A stretch of DNA of 64,000 nt from Candidatus Gastranaerophilales bacterium (GTDB lineage: Bacteria > Cyanobacteriota > Vampirovibrionia > Gastranaerophilales > Gastranaerophilaceae). The notes under the pieces were generated by a model. That model did no database searches. It was not told where the DNA came from and saw only the letters and a list, made by a program, of their open reading frames with translations. Every line of letters begins with the position of its first letter. Position 1 is the stretch's first letter. The position numbers and the translations under genes are program-made. Shown one piece after another: positions 34,221 to 42,817 of the stretch. Where the stretch lies: contig CALUQY010000002.1 of the NCBI GenBank assembly GCA_944323035.1, positions 62,001-126,000 of the forward strand, given 5' to 3'.

Positions 34221-34323
34221 TATAATAGAAGCCGAAGATTATATGGCTTTGGTATGCCATAAGTTTTTCGATGAGATACTTCCCCCGGTCCGTAAATTGA
34301 CGTACCCCGGGTAAAACAAAAAA
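34221..34323 (+). promoter_or_regulatory. Promoter and structured leader of rpmI-rplT
   Basis: TATAAT at 34221-34226, then about 95 nt of leader with two hairpins: TATGGC-n-GCCATA (34241-34261) and CCCGG ... CCGGG (34282-34312). In other bacteria L20 represses its own operon through such a leader. Note that infC does not precede these genes here. Confidence 0.5.
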
Positions 34324-34334
34324 AGGAGAAGAAA

Positions 34335-34544
34335 ATGCCAAAAATGAAAACTCACAAATCTGCTGCAAAACGCTACAAAGTTACTGCAACAGGTAAAATC
34401 ACAAGAAGACAAGCAGGTATCGGACACTTGCTCCAACACAAATCCGAATCTAGAAAACGTAAGATTTTCAAAGTTGTATCAATTTCTGATACACACAGAA
34501 AATTAATTTCAAAAGAGTTACCTTACAAAAAGTATTCAAGATAG
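34335..34544 (+). CDS. rpmI: 50S ribosomal protein L35
   Basis: 69 residues, very basic: 'KMKTHKSAAKRYKVTATGKI' and 'RQAGIGHLLQHKSESRKRKI', the normal L35 pattern. RBS AAAGGAGAAG. Followed 11 nt later by rplT. The usual upstream infC is missing. Confidence 0.95.
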   Translation: MPKMKTHKSAAKRYKVTATGKITRRQAGIGHLLQHKSESRKRKIFKVVSISDTHRKLISKELPYKKYSR

Positions 34545-34555
34545 GAGTGTGAATA

Positions 34556-34906
34556 ATGAGAGTAAAACGTGGAAATGTCGGATGCAAAAGACATAAAAAG
34601 ATACTTAAACTTGCAAAAGGTTTTATAGGTGCAAGAAGCAGAATATTTAAAGTTGCTAACATCGCTGTAATGAAAGCGTTGAAATATGCTTACAGAGATA
34701 GACGTACTACAAAACGTAATATGCGCCGTCTTTGGATTATCAGAATTAACGCAGCTGTAAGAGAACGCGGAATGAGCTATTCCCGTTTCGTTAATGCTTG
34801 CAAAAAAGCTAACGTTGTTGTTAACAGAAAAATGCTTGCTGATTTAGCTGTTAATGATAAAGAAGCTTTTCAGGTATTATTTGACACAGTTTCAGCAGCG
34901 AAATAA
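34556..34906 (+). CDS. rplT: 50S ribosomal protein L20
   Basis: 116 residues, normal length: '[20 protein letters not shown]', '[20 protein letters not shown]' and '[19 protein letters not shown]'. Binds 23S rRNA early in 50S assembly and, in relatives, represses its own operon. Confidence 0.96.
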   Translation: MRVKRGNVGCKRHKKILKLAKGFIGARSRIFKVANIAVMKALKYAYRDRRTTKRNMRRLWIIRINAAVRERGMSYSRFVNACKKANVVVNRKMLADLAVNDKEAFQVLFDTVSAAK

Positions 34907-34929
34907 GCAGCACAATTTATAAAACTGTA

Positions 34930-34962
34930 AGAAAGGCTCCGGCAATCGTCGGAGTCTTTTTG
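34930..34962 (+). terminator. Terminator of rpmI-rplT
   Basis: GGCTCCG-gcaatcgt-CGGAGTC followed by TTTTTG. Confidence 0.85.
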
Positions 34963-35067
34963 TTACAATTCTTTACAACCATGGCAATAATTTTGTGGAA
35001 AATAACTTTATATACATGTAAAAGGTTATTTTGTAAAAAGCAGCAGCCGTCTGCTGGCAGATGCGGT

Positions 35068-35095
35068 TTGCCGACCGGTGGCTGGACTGTATAAA
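35068..35095 (+). promoter_or_regulatory. Promoter of the 35116 gene
   Basis: TTGCCG (35068-35073), 16-bp spacer, TATAAA (35090-35095); ATG at 35116 with AAGG upstream. Confidence 0.45.
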
Positions 35096-35115
35096 AATTG
35101 TAAGGTTGGTAGAAA

Positions 35116-35556
35116 ATGATTGGTGAATTGTATACACCCCCAATGTACAGAGATTTGATGTCGTCAGGCATGCCATTGTATGAATTTGACCCGTCGGTAT
35201 TGGGAATGGGTTCAATGTACGGCGGTTTTGGTATGGGCGGGTTTTATAACACCAATTATCTTGGCGGTGTAACTTTGAAACCAAACCTTAAACAGGATAC
35301 GGTAAATCTTTTAAAAGCCCGCGAAAAGAGCGCGGAAAACAGTCTGCTGAATTTCGGTAAAGTTGCGCTTGGCGTAATCGGTTTAGGTATTCTTGCAGGA
35401 TTTTTAAAAGGTAAAAAATTACCATGGTACACCAGGGCAAAAAATAGTATTACAGATGGATTTAGCAGGATTAAAAACCATGCACCTTCAGGTACTGCCG
35501 GTACTAAAAAATGGTATAATCCTATAAGCTGGTTTAGAAAAGCTCCTACGCCGTAA
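35116..35556 (+). CDS. Hypothetical protein with Gly/Met-rich N-terminus
   Basis: 146 residues. Residues 29-52 are rich in Gly, Met, Phe and Tyr ('GMGSMYGGFGMGGFYN'), followed by a single hydrophobic segment at about 82-97 ('ALGVIGLGILAGFLKG') and a basic C-terminal tail with Trp ('KKWYNPISWFRKAPTP'). Possibly a small membrane-anchored protein. Unrecognised; likely lineage-specific. Confidence 0.6.
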   Translation: MIGELYTPPMYRDLMSSGMPLYEFDPSVLGMGSMYGGFGMGGFYNTNYLGGVTLKPNLKQDTVNLLKAREKSAENSLLNFGKVALGVIGLGILAGFLKGKKLPWYTRAKNSITDGFSRIKNHAPSGTAGTKKWYNPISWFRKAPTP

Positions 35557-35562
35557 TTTTTA

Positions 35563-35571
35563 TGCTATAAT
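35563..35571 (+). promoter_or_regulatory. Extended -10 promoter of yajQ
   Basis: TGCTATAAT after a T-rich run, 30 nt before the ATG. Confidence 0.5.
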
Positions 35572-35600
35572 TCTCTTGTCTAAAGATAAGGGGGTTAATT

Positions 35601-36101
35601 ATGGCAAAAGATTGCAGTTTTGATATTGTGTCCGAGTTTGACAAACAGGAGCTTGTGAACGCGGTTGATCAGGTTAAAAGGGATGTTGCGTCACGTTTTG
35701 ACTTAAAGGATTCGGGCTCAGAAGTTGAGCTGGACGGTGATAAAGAAATAACAATTACCACGACTGATGATATGAAGTTACGCAATATTTACGATATTTT
35801 GCAATCTAAAATGTGCAAAAGAGGTTTAAATATCAGGATTTTAGACCCTCAGCCTGTTGAAAATGCTCTCGGCGGTAAATTAAGACAGGTTTATAAACTC
35901 AAAAAAGGTTTAACGCAGGAACTTGCCAAAAAGATTGTTGCTGATATTAAGGATATGAAGATTAAAGTTCAGGCATCAATTCAGGGTGATCAGGTAAGAG
36001 TTTCGGGTAAAGACAAGGACGATTTGCAGTCAGTAATCAAGGCATTGCGCGCTAAAGAGGATAAATATGATTACCCGTTGCAGTTTACAAATTATAGATA
36101 A
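35601..36101 (+). CDS. yajQ: YajQ/UPF0234 family nucleotide-binding protein
   Basis: 166 residues, normal length: 'DCSFDIVSEFDKQELVNAVD', 'DVASRFDLKDSGSEV', 'QASIQGDQVRVSGKDKDDLQ' and 'ALRAKEDKYDYPLQFTNYR'. Two ferredoxin-like domains; some members bind cyclic di-GMP and affect transcription. RBS AGGGGG. Confidence 0.95.
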   Translation: MAKDCSFDIVSEFDKQELVNAVDQVKRDVASRFDLKDSGSEVELDGDKEITITTTDDMKLRNIYDILQSKMCKRGLNIRILDPQPVENALGGKLRQVYKLKKGLTQELAKKIVADIKDMKIKVQASIQGDQVRVSGKDKDDLQSVIKALRAKEDKYDYPLQFTNYR

Positions 36102-36102
36102 C

Positions 36103-36128
36103 AGGGGGGGGCTTCTGCCTCCTTTTTT
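36103..36128 (+). terminator. Terminator of yajQ
   Basis: Stem of AGGGGGC-type with GCCTCCT (one G-T pair) followed by T6. The run of eight Gs here is part of the stem. Confidence 0.65.
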
Positions 36129-37230
36129 ATAAATTTATAAGATAATGCGTTGCCCTTGCCTCGCCGTGTTTACTCAAGATACCCTTGTTTATGAGATCTG
36201 TAATATCCCTTGTTGCGGTATCCTGTGAGCAATTACACATTTTCGCCCACTTTGTTGTTGTAAGTTTACCTTCAAAATCCTCCAGAATTTTGTTTAATAT
36301 TTTTATCTGACGCTCATTCAGAGGTGTAAGGGCGTGTTTTTTCCAGAATTCCGCTCTTGCAAGAACACTTTTTAGAAGTATGTCAGAATTTTTCATAGCA
36401 AGAATGAGGTTTTCAAGAAACCATTTAAGCCAGCCGGTTATATCAACGGAGTCTTTCTGCGTTAACTGTAGAATTTCATAGTATGAATTTCTGACTTTTT
36501 TTATCTGCGCGGACATGGAGTAGAAACGGTTTGAAGAATTTTCGCTGCGCGCCAGGAGCATATCAGTCAGTGCGCGTGCAATTCTGCCGTTACCGTCTTC
36601 AAACGGGTGGATTATGACAAACCATAAATGAACGATTGCGGCTTTTATTATTAGGTCAGTATCCTCTGTATCGTTGTTGATGTATTCAATCAGCCGGTTC
36701 ATTTCTTTTTTCAGAGTTCCGGCGGGCGGAGCTTCATAGTGAACTTTTTCATGGCCGATTGCACCTGAAACCACCTGCATAGGGCCGTTGGCGTCATCTC
36801 TGTATGCGCCGGTTTTAATTTTGTAAAGCCCGTTGTAGCCGCCCGGAAACATTGCAGCTTGCCAGCCAAAAAGTCTTTCTTCACTCATTTCTCTGTCGAA
36901 ATTTTGTGTTGCATCAAGCATCATTTCAACGATGCCTTCAACATTGCGCTCGATTGTCACATCACCTGCGGTGTCTATCCCGAGCCGCCTGCCGATTGAG
37001 GAGCGAACCTGATTGATATCTAAACTTAAACCTTCAATTTCGTTTGATTTTACAATATCTTCCGTAAGGGTGCTGAGTAGTGCCCTGCGATTGTGTTCAA
37101 ACCCTAATCCCTCAATTTTTCCAAGCAAAAGCCCTTCTTGCAGCTTCACCTGTGTAAGAAGTTTCAGAATTGTTTCCTTATCATACGTGAAATCAGGGAA
37201 ATTTTTATTTTGCCAGATATATTTTTTCAT
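36127..37230 (-). CDS. Fic-domain protein with C-terminal winged helix
   Basis: 367 residues from ATG 37230; the longer open frame (to 37323) would include the operator region. Fic motif 'HPFEDGNGRIARALTD' (HPFxDGNGRxxR), which transfers AMP or another nucleotide to hydroxyl side chains. The N-terminal inhibitory motif 'KSNEIEGLSL' (SxxxEG) is present, so the activity is probably auto-inhibited. The C-terminus 'LNERQIKILNKILEDFEGKL' and 'CSQDTATRDITDLINKG' is a winged HTH. It likely regulates its own promoter through the repeated palindromes upstream. Confidence 0.9.
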   Translation of the reverse strand: MKKYIWQNKNFPDFTYDKETILKLLTQVKLQEGLLLGKIEGLGFEHNRRALLSTLTEDIVKSNEIEGLSLDINQVRSSIGRRLGIDTAGDVTIERNVEGIVEMMLDATQNFDREMSEERLFGWQAAMFPGGYNGLYKIKTGAYRDDANGPMQVVSGAIGHEKVHYEAPPAGTLKKEMNRLIEYINNDTEDTDLIIKAAIVHLWFVIIHPFEDGNGRIARALTDMLLARSENSSNRFYSMSAQIKKVRNSYYEILQLTQKDSVDITGWLKWFLENLILAMKNSDILLKSVLARAEFWKKHALTPLNERQIKILNKILEDFEGKLTTTKWAKMCNCSQDTATRDITDLINKGILSKHGEARATHYLINL

Positions 37231-37239
37231 CCTGTGTAT

Positions 37240-37314
37240 ATTATAACAAAATGTGCGGAGATTTTCAAGAGTATCTCCGCAAAATATGCGGAGATACCCG
37301 GCATTTATCTCCGC
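37240..37314 (-). promoter_or_regulatory. fic promoter with two palindromic operators
   Basis: TTGAAA (37263-37268), 17-bp spacer, TATAAT (37240-37245), then 9 nt to the ATG. Four copies of the half-site GCGGAGAT form two inverted repeats: 37255-37262 with 37273-37280, and 37288-37295 with 37307-37314. The first overlaps the -35. Confidence 0.75.
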
Positions 37315-37424
37315 AAAAATCATTAAAACCCTTTATTTATACCTTTAGTATCAAAAAGATACTATGCCGGAATGGTCAAATTACTGATTATGCGGGGCTT
37401 TTGAGGTGATTTAGAGCTTTTTTG

Positions 37425-37535
37425 CTTAAGCAGAACTCTGTCGAAAAAACAGTCCGGTGAGCTGTTTTTTGAGAGGGATACGCGAGGCCTCACTTTATCG
37501 GGAGCGGCATGTGGCGGAGTACTGCTTTGAGTGCG
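37425..37535 (+). repeat. Dispersed GC-rich repeat copy
   Basis: Ends are inverted repeats of each other: AAGCAGAACTCTGTC and GGCGGAGTACTGCTT. Inner stem AAAAAACAG/CTGTTTTTT (37444-37452 with 37462-37470) sits where copy 15722 has GCAAAACAAT/ATTGTTTTGT. Its right part overlaps the rdgB C-terminus. Confidence 0.7.
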
Positions 37536-38086
37536 TTTGCACGGTGCGAAATCCTGTTTTTTTGCAGGTCAGACATTTGTGCAAGCGTTATTTTTTCGGG
37601 GTTTTCTTCATCGGCAATAAATACGGGGTCAAAACCAAAACCGTTGGTGCCGGCGCGTTTTAGGGCGATTTCTCCGTGGCATTCGCCTTTTTCCTGATAA
37701 AGTATTTCACCGTTTTCATCCAGAAGTGTCATAGCGCAGACAAATTTAGCGCGGCGGTTGGTTTTGCCCTCCATTTCGGCAAGAAGTTTTTCTATTTTTT
37801 CATCCTGTCCTGCCGCGTAGCGTGCAGAGTGCAAGCCGGGTCTGCCGTCAAGTGCTTCAACGCAAAGCCCCGAGTCGTCAGCAAGTGTCATCATGCCTGT
37901 AAGACGGTTTGCTTCGCGGGCTTTTATGAGTGAATTTTCTTCAAAAGTTGAGCCGTTTTCATCAGGGTCAAAGGGTTTTGGCGGGGTTGAAAACTGAATA
38001 AAATCCGCGCTGCCTGTGACAAGTTCGGTTATTTCTCTTAATTCTTCAAGCTTATGAGCATTTCCTGTTGCAAAAACTATTTTCAT
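37490..38086 (-). CDS. rdgB: dITP/XTP pyrophosphatase (RdgB/HAM1)
   Basis: 198 residues from ATG 38086 (RBS GGAAGG). Removes non-canonical purine triphosphates (XTP, dITP, ITP). Motifs: 'KIVFATGNAHKLEELREI', 'TLADDSGLCVEALDGRPGLH' followed by SARYAG-type AAGQ, and 'GTNGFGFDPVFI'. The last ~14 codons (LPIK end) lie in the dispersed repeat, so the tail may be recruited from it. One nt separates it from the upstream uppS stop. Confidence 0.94.
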   Translation of the reverse strand: MKIVFATGNAHKLEELREITELVTGSADFIQFSTPPKPFDPDENGSTFEENSLIKAREANRLTGMMTLADDSGLCVEALDGRPGLHSARYAAGQDEKIEKLLAEMEGKTNRRAKFVCAMTLLDENGEILYQEKGECHGEIALKRAGTNGFGFDPVFIADEENPEKITLAQMSDLQKNRISHRANALKAVLRHMPLPIK

Positions 38087-38087
38087 A

Positions 38088-38807
38088 TTACCTTCCGTAT
38101 CTTCGTTGCCTGTGTTCAAATTCCATAATGGCGTCAGCCAGTTCTTCTTTTCCGAATTCAGGCCAGAACTTTGACAGGATAAGGAGTTCAGAATAAGCAA
38201 TCTGCCACAGAAGGTAGTTGGAAATTCTTAATTCTCCGCCGGTTCTGATGAGTAAATCCGGATCCGGAATATTTGAAGTGTAAAGGTTCTGGCTGATTAA
38301 ATCCTCTGTTACATCGTCAGCTTTGACACCGCTTGCTATAATATTTTTTACGGCGCGGGTAATTTCAGAGCGCGAACCGTAGTTGAACGCGATTTGAAGA
38401 TGAACACCGGTGTTGTTTTTGGTTACTTCAACCGCGTGGTGCAGAATTGCCTGTAATTTTGCACTTAATTTTGTTGTATCACCGATGAAACTTATTACAA
38501 CATTGTTTTCGTGCATTTCTGCAAGTTGGTTTTTGAGCGTTTCACCGAGTAAATTCATCAGAAATTCAACTTCTTCCGGCTTGCGATTCCAGTTTTCAGT
38601 TGAAAACGCATAAACCGTCAGGTATTTTATACCGAAATCGTCGCAGGCGCGCATTGTTGCTTTCAGTGCATCAACGCCCTTTTTGTGCCCGACCATTGAG
38701 GGTAAATTCTTCTCTTTTGCCCAACGGCGGTTGCCGTCCATAATTATTGCTATGTGTTTTAAACCGGTGGTTTTGACTTTATCTTTTATCTTTTCAACTT
38801 CCAGCAT
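38088..38807 (-). CDS. uppS: Isoprenyl (undecaprenyl) diphosphate synthase
   Basis: cis-Prenyltransferase making the C55 lipid carrier for peptidoglycan and surface glycans. About 239 residues from ATG 38807; a TTG at 38831 is possible and would overlap trx. Motifs: 'HIAIIMDGNRRWAKEKNLPS' (catalytic Asp), 'GHKKGVDALKATMRACDDFG', 'VYAFSTENWNRKPEEVEFLM' and 'DLLIRTGGELRISNYLLWQ'. Central gene of the trx-uppS-rdgB operon. Confidence 0.94.
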   Translation of the reverse strand: MLEVEKIKDKVKTTGLKHIAIIMDGNRRWAKEKNLPSMVGHKKGVDALKATMRACDDFGIKYLTVYAFSTENWNRKPEEVEFLMNLLGETLKNQLAEMHENNVVISFIGDTTKLSAKLQAILHHAVEVTKNNTGVHLQIAFNYGSRSEITRAVKNIIASGVKADDVTEDLISQNLYTSNIPDPDLLIRTGGELRISNYLLWQIAYSELLILSKFWPEFGKEELADAIMEFEHRQRRYGR

Positions 38808-38811
38808 TAAA

Positions 38812-39138
38812 TTATACCAAATGTTTTTCAATATTTGCGATTATTGTAGATTTTGGCACGAAACCCACCATTCTCTCAAGCGCTTTGCCGTCTTTGAAAA
38901 TCAATACACTGGGCAGCCCGCTGATTGAATAGTCCTTTGCCACCTTCATATTATCATCAGTGTTAATTTTTACGAACTTAATTTTGTCGCCGAATTCGTT
39001 TGCAACTTCATCCAGAAGAGGTGAAAGCTTTCTGCACGGAGCACACCAGCTTGCCCAGAAGTCAACCATTACAGGCACATTGGAATTTAAAACTTCATCT
39101 TCAAAAGTTAAATCACTTATATCAATAGCTTTTGCCAT
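38812..39138 (-). CDS. trxA: Thioredoxin
   Basis: 108 residues from ATG 39138 (RBS AGGAGAGAT). Active site 'VDFWASWCAPCRKLSPLLDE' (WCAPC, one residue different from the common WCGPC), cis-Pro in 'SISGLPSVLIFKDGK', C-terminal helix 'STIIANIEKHLV'. General cytoplasmic disulphide reductant. The open frame upstream of the ATG is not used. Confidence 0.93.
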   Translation of the reverse strand: MAKAIDISDLTFEDEVLNSNVPVMVDFWASWCAPCRKLSPLLDEVANEFGDKIKFVKINTDDNMKVAKDYSISGLPSVLIFKDGKALERMVGFVPKSTIIANIEKHLV

Positions 39139-39188
39139 AATATCTCTCCTTTTTCCTTTCGTATATTTTAGCATAAATTTTATTTTTG

Positions 39189-39197
39189 TGCTATCAT
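39189..39197 (+). promoter_or_regulatory. Extended -10 promoter of the exonuclease gene
   Basis: TGCTATCAT after a T-rich run (TTTTTGTGCTATCAT). Confidence 0.45.
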
Positions 39198-39224
39198 TGT
39201 GGGGGAAACCAACAGGATATAAAT

Positions 39225-40151
39225 ATGGCAAGAAAAAAAGTAATCGAGATTGTTTTAGATACCGAAACTACGGGATTAGATTTTACAAGGGAGAGATTGG
39301 TTGAGTTCGCAGCAGTAAGGCTTGAAAACGGAAAGATTAAGGATTCGTTTCAGACATTGATTAACCCTGAACAGCATATTAGAAAATCAAGTATTGCAAT
39401 ACACGGGATTACGCCGGAAATGGTTGCCGATGCACCGACAGAAGCGGAAGCAATGCCGAAAATTATTGAATTTATTGAAGATTATCCGATAGTTGCGCAT
39501 AACGCCATTTTTGATTATTCATTCCTGAATGAGGCCTCCAAACGTGTTTTTGGCAGAGAAATAGAAAACGCACGCGTTGACTCGCAGCAGATGTTTAGAG
39601 AAGTTTTTCCTGATCTGGAATCCCACGGACTTGACGCTTTAAGTAAAAGATTTTCGGTGGAACTTGTCAACCACCACCGCGCAATGGCTGATACAATGGC
39701 TCTGGCGCTTGCTTACCCTAAATTGAAAAAACTTTTTAACCAGAAATTCAACTGGGAGGTTAAACAGCTTGAAAATGTTGAATATCTTTTTGAAAGATTT
39801 CTGCGTATACAAAATACCGTTACAACCTTGCAGTCTGAATTGCAGGATTTGAAGTCTGTTTTCAAAATTTATTTCGAAAACGGCGGAACACCGATTGTTT
39901 CGCAAACCGGCGAAACCCTGACTTATACTTCTAAACAGTCATTCGGTTATGATTTTGATAAAGTTAAAGATGTTTTGATTGAAGTCGGGGCATTAGGTAA
40001 AGCTATCAAATTAAACAACGGATTTCTTGACAGACTTGCAAACGGACACGGGCTGACTGATGAACAAAAAGATATTCTGTGCAGTGCAAGATTTGAAGTA
40101 TCTGAAAATAGAAATATACAAGTTATAAAGGCAAATAATTATGGCAAATAA
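39225..40151 (+). CDS. DnaQ-family 3'-5' exonuclease
   Basis: 308 residues from ATG 39225 (RBS AGGA). DEDDh motifs: 'IEIVLDTETTGLDFTRERLV' (Exo I), 'YPIVAHNAIFDYSFLNEA' (Exo II), 'HHRAMADTMALALA' (Exo III). The N-terminal half matches the PolC/epsilon proofreading type. The C-terminal 120 residues are helical and unassigned. It could be a stand-alone epsilon subunit or a DNA-repair exonuclease. It overlaps the transporter gene by 11 nt. Confidence 0.88.
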   Translation: MARKKVIEIVLDTETTGLDFTRERLVEFAAVRLENGKIKDSFQTLINPEQHIRKSSIAIHGITPEMVADAPTEAEAMPKIIEFIEDYPIVAHNAIFDYSFLNEASKRVFGREIENARVDSQQMFREVFPDLESHGLDALSKRFSVELVNHHRAMADTMALALAYPKLKKLFNQKFNWEVKQLENVEYLFERFLRIQNTVTTLQSELQDLKSVFKIYFENGGTPIVSQTGETLTYTSKQSFGYDFDKVKDVLIEVGALGKAIKLNNGFLDRLANGHGLTDEQKDILCSARFEVSENRNIQVIKANNYGK

Positions 40152-41517
40152 ATTTTTTGATTTTTTTAAAGAACCGCCGTCCCTTCCGGTTATTGAAGAC
40201 AGCGCAAAAGTTGACAAAATGTATGCACACTGGCGTTTAAGAATTTTTTACGCTTGCTTTATAGGTTACACGGTTTTTTATCTTTGTAAGAAAAATATAG
40301 CTGTTGCCCTGCCGGGATTGAGTGAAGAATTTAACTTTACAAATACTGAACTCGGTTTGTTGGGCAGCTCTCTGTATTTGACTTACGGTATCGGTAAGTT
40401 TGTAAACGGTGTTCTGGCTGACGGCTCGGATGTCAGAAAATTCCTGCCTACAGCACTTATTATGACCGCAATTGCAAATATCTGCTTTGCACTGTCGGCT
40501 GTGTTTATCACTCCGGGTGAATTTACCTTTTTCGGACTCCCGACAAATACTATCCTTTTATGGTTGTTCGTATTTTTCTGGGGTGCAAGCGGTTGGTTCC
40601 AGTCAGCAGGGTTTCCGGCTGTTGCGAAAAGCTTGACCTACTGGTATTCAAATTCCGAACGCGGAACTAAATGGTCGCTCTGGTCTTGCTCTCACCAGAT
40701 GGGAACTTTCTTAAGCGTTATAATCTGCGGCTATCTGGCAGCTCACTTCGGCTGGAGAATGGCATTCTTTGTACCGGGTACTTTTGCAATCCTTGTCGCT
40801 GTATGGCTTTACAACAGACTTAGAGATAAACCGCAGTCACTCGGGCTTCCTGATATTGAATCTTACAGAGAAGAAAAAGCCGTTAAAAAAGATTCCGGCT
40901 GTGAAGTCGATAACAGAACTTATTTAGAAGTTTTTAAAGAAAACATTCTTTTCAATAAAACAATCTGGCTGCTTGCTATTGCTTACGTTTTTGTTTACGT
41001 AATCAGATTTGGCGCTGAGGACTGGATGATTAAATATTTGAGCGAGGCAAAAGCTAACAGTATTGAACTTGCCTCATTGAAATTAAGCTCTCTGCCGCTT
41101 GTAGGTATTGCGGGAACCGTTTGTGCGGGCGTTATTTCTGATAAAGTTTTCAAAGGTAAACGCGCACCGGTTAACCTGATTTACTTAATTGGCGTTGTGG
41201 TCTGTCTTGTGTTGTTGAAATTCAATACAATCAGTGCACTTGATTTTGTTCTAATCGGACTTTTAGGTGCATTCACTTACGGCCCTCAAATGATGATTGG
41301 CGGGCTTTGCGCGGTAGAAAGCAGCTCTAAAAAAGTTGCGTCAGCCGCAACCGGCTTTACCGGAACTTTCGGCTACGTTGGCGCTGTTCTTTCAGCTACC
41401 GGTACCGGATTTATGGTTGACCACTTTGGCTGGAACGGCGCACTAACGTTCTGGATTGCCTCTGCTGCAATTTGTATTATTATATGCGCAATGCTCTGGC
41501 AGAACGAAAAGAAATAG
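40141..41517 (+). CDS. MFS transporter, organophosphate:phosphate antiporter type
   Basis: 458 residues, twelve membrane helices. Features of the GlpT/UhpT/PgtP/UhpC family: 'YVFYLCKKN'-type helix 1 (here YTVFYLCKKNIAVALPG), 'GLLGSSLYLTYGIGKFVNGV', 'WFQSAGFPAVAKSLTYWYSN' and the family signature 'WSLWSCSHQMGTFLSVIICG'. Likely imports a phosphorylated sugar or glycerol-phosphate in exchange for phosphate; a UhpC-type sensor role is also possible, but no two-component genes are near. Confidence 0.9.
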   Translation: MANKFFDFFKEPPSLPVIEDSAKVDKMYAHWRLRIFYACFIGYTVFYLCKKNIAVALPGLSEEFNFTNTELGLLGSSLYLTYGIGKFVNGVLADGSDVRKFLPTALIMTAIANICFALSAVFITPGEFTFFGLPTNTILLWLFVFFWGASGWFQSAGFPAVAKSLTYWYSNSERGTKWSLWSCSHQMGTFLSVIICGYLAAHFGWRMAFFVPGTFAILVAVWLYNRLRDKPQSLGLPDIESYREEKAVKKDSGCEVDNRTYLEVFKENILFNKTIWLLAIAYVFVYVIRFGAEDWMIKYLSEAKANSIELASLKLSSLPLVGIAGTVCAGVISDKVFKGKRAPVNLIYLIGVVVCLVLLKFNTISALDFVLIGLLGAFTYGPQMMIGGLCAVESSSKKVASAATGFTGTFGYVGAVLSATGTGFMVDHFGWNGALTFWIASAAICIIICAMLWQNEKK

Positions 41518-41520
41518 TTT

Positions 41521-41551
41521 AAAAGGGCGGGTTTTTAAACCCGCCCTTTTT
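41521..41551 (+). terminator. Terminator of the transporter gene
   Basis: AAAAGGGCGGGTTT-tt-AAACCCGCCCTTTTT. Confidence 0.92.
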
Positions 41552-41552
41552 A

Positions 41553-42125
41553 TTGTCTGTGTGGCAAGCCTTGCTTCCTGCCTCTGCTCGGCGCAAAAGC
41601 TCCTGACAGATTTTCAGCGGATGTTATCAACACCCGCAAAATCTGGAAACGTCACTGATATTATGCTCGTCTGGACACTGAGTGTCACCCATAATTGGTT
41701 AATCGCTAAATGGTAACAAACCAACCTATTAAGGAACCGGCTTGACCGCCGGCGAGCATCGGCTTACGCGTCCGCCTCGCGTTAAACGGCACCGTTCGCA
41801 CCCGCGCCCGAAAGCGTGGTTTCGTGCGTCGGTTGCTCAACTGTCCGCAAGGCAAAGCCTTGCTTCTTGCCTCTGCTCGGCGCAAAAGCTCCTGACAGAT
41901 TTTCAGCGGATGTTATCAACATCCGCAAAATCTGGAAACGTCGCTGATATTATGCTCGCCTGCTCGGCGCACTCTCGTGTGCCGACACTGCGAGCATCGG
42001 CTTACGCTTCCGCCTCGCGTTAAACGGCACCGTTCGCACCCGCGCCCGAAAGCGTGGTTTCGTGCGCCGGCTGCTCAACTGTCCGCAAGGCAAAGCCTTG
42101 CTTCCTGCCTCTGCTCGGCGGCAAA
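41553..42125 (+). repeat. GC-rich repeat block with two tandem copies
   Basis: A unit containing TGCCTCTGCTCGGCGCAAAAG, ATTTTCAGCGGATGTTATCA, TATTATGCTCG ... GCGAGCATCGGCTTACGC and CGCCTCGCGTTAAACGGC occurs twice (about 41567-41850 and 41857-42090), with a third partial start at 42098. It shares the ATGCTCGC/GCGAGCAT pair with the repeat at 15722. Open frames here are repeats of one another with no ribosome-binding sites, so no gene is called. From 42126 to 42394 I see only a weak hairpin (CCTATC-ggat-GATAGG, 42131-42146) and AT-rich DNA. Confidence 0.7.
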
Positions 42126-42394
42126 AAAAAACCTATCGGATGATAGGTTCAATTGGAATCTTGTTTAATTCCTCATGTGTGTAGAAGGTTAGTGTGTAGT
42201 AGGTAGTGTGTGTGTTAGTTGTATATCTCGTGTTAATTTAATGCTTGTTATCGTTTGACTTATGTCTTACATATCTATAAAGTATTTTTTGAATATATAA
42301 TTGCTATATATCTTTAATATTGTTACAAAACTTAATAGTTTGATTTTTTTTATTTGTGCTACACTGTAAGCAGTAAAAAGGAAAGGCTTACCCC

Positions 42395-42817
42395 ATGCAA
42401 ATTAACAGTGTCGATAAGAACAATTTTGAAGGCAGTTTTATTAAAGCAAAACGGATGAAAGGTGCTGTCGCAAGACATTTTGACGAAGTTATTAAATATC
42501 CGGTTGACGGCACGACAAATGAACAGCTTCTTGCGCAAAAAACTTTTGATGTTTTTGTGACAAATACCGGTGCTAAAAGAGCAAGAAGACCCTACCTTGC
42601 TTTTCAGTCAAATTTTAGATATTTAAACAATGATATTCAAAGCGAAAATTATGTTCTTAAAGCTAGTGCAAAAATAGAGGACGGCGTTGAAGATAATGCC
42701 CGCAAACTAAGAGAACATATTTTAAACGTTGATGCACAAAAGAAACGTGAAAACGGCTTTAATACCAGGGGCGAACAAATTAAATCGTATTTCAAAATGG
42801 TGTTTGGCATTTGTTAA
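42395..42817 (+). CDS. Hypothetical protein
   Basis: 140 residues, basic, predicted soluble, mixed helix. 'FIKAKRMKGAVARHFDEVIK' and 'KTFDVFVTNTGAKRARRPYL' stand out, but I recognise no family. Good RBS (GGAAAGG) and a TGC-TACACT promoter element at 42357-42365. Other proteins of this kind in the window (43970) share the habit of a basic N-terminus. Probably lineage-specific. Confidence 0.6.
   Translation: MQINSVDKNNFEGSFIKAKRMKGAVARHFDEVIKYPVDGTTNEQLLAQKTFDVFVTNTGAKRARRPYLAFQSNFRYLNNDIQSENYVLKASAKIEDGVEDNARKLREHILNVDAQKKRENGFNTRGEQIKSYFKMVFGIC

Noticed and set aside
41456-42168. Three short frames sharing 'LASCLCSAQKLLTDFQRM'
   Set aside because: They arise from the tandem GC-rich repeat, have no RBS and no protein-like composition.
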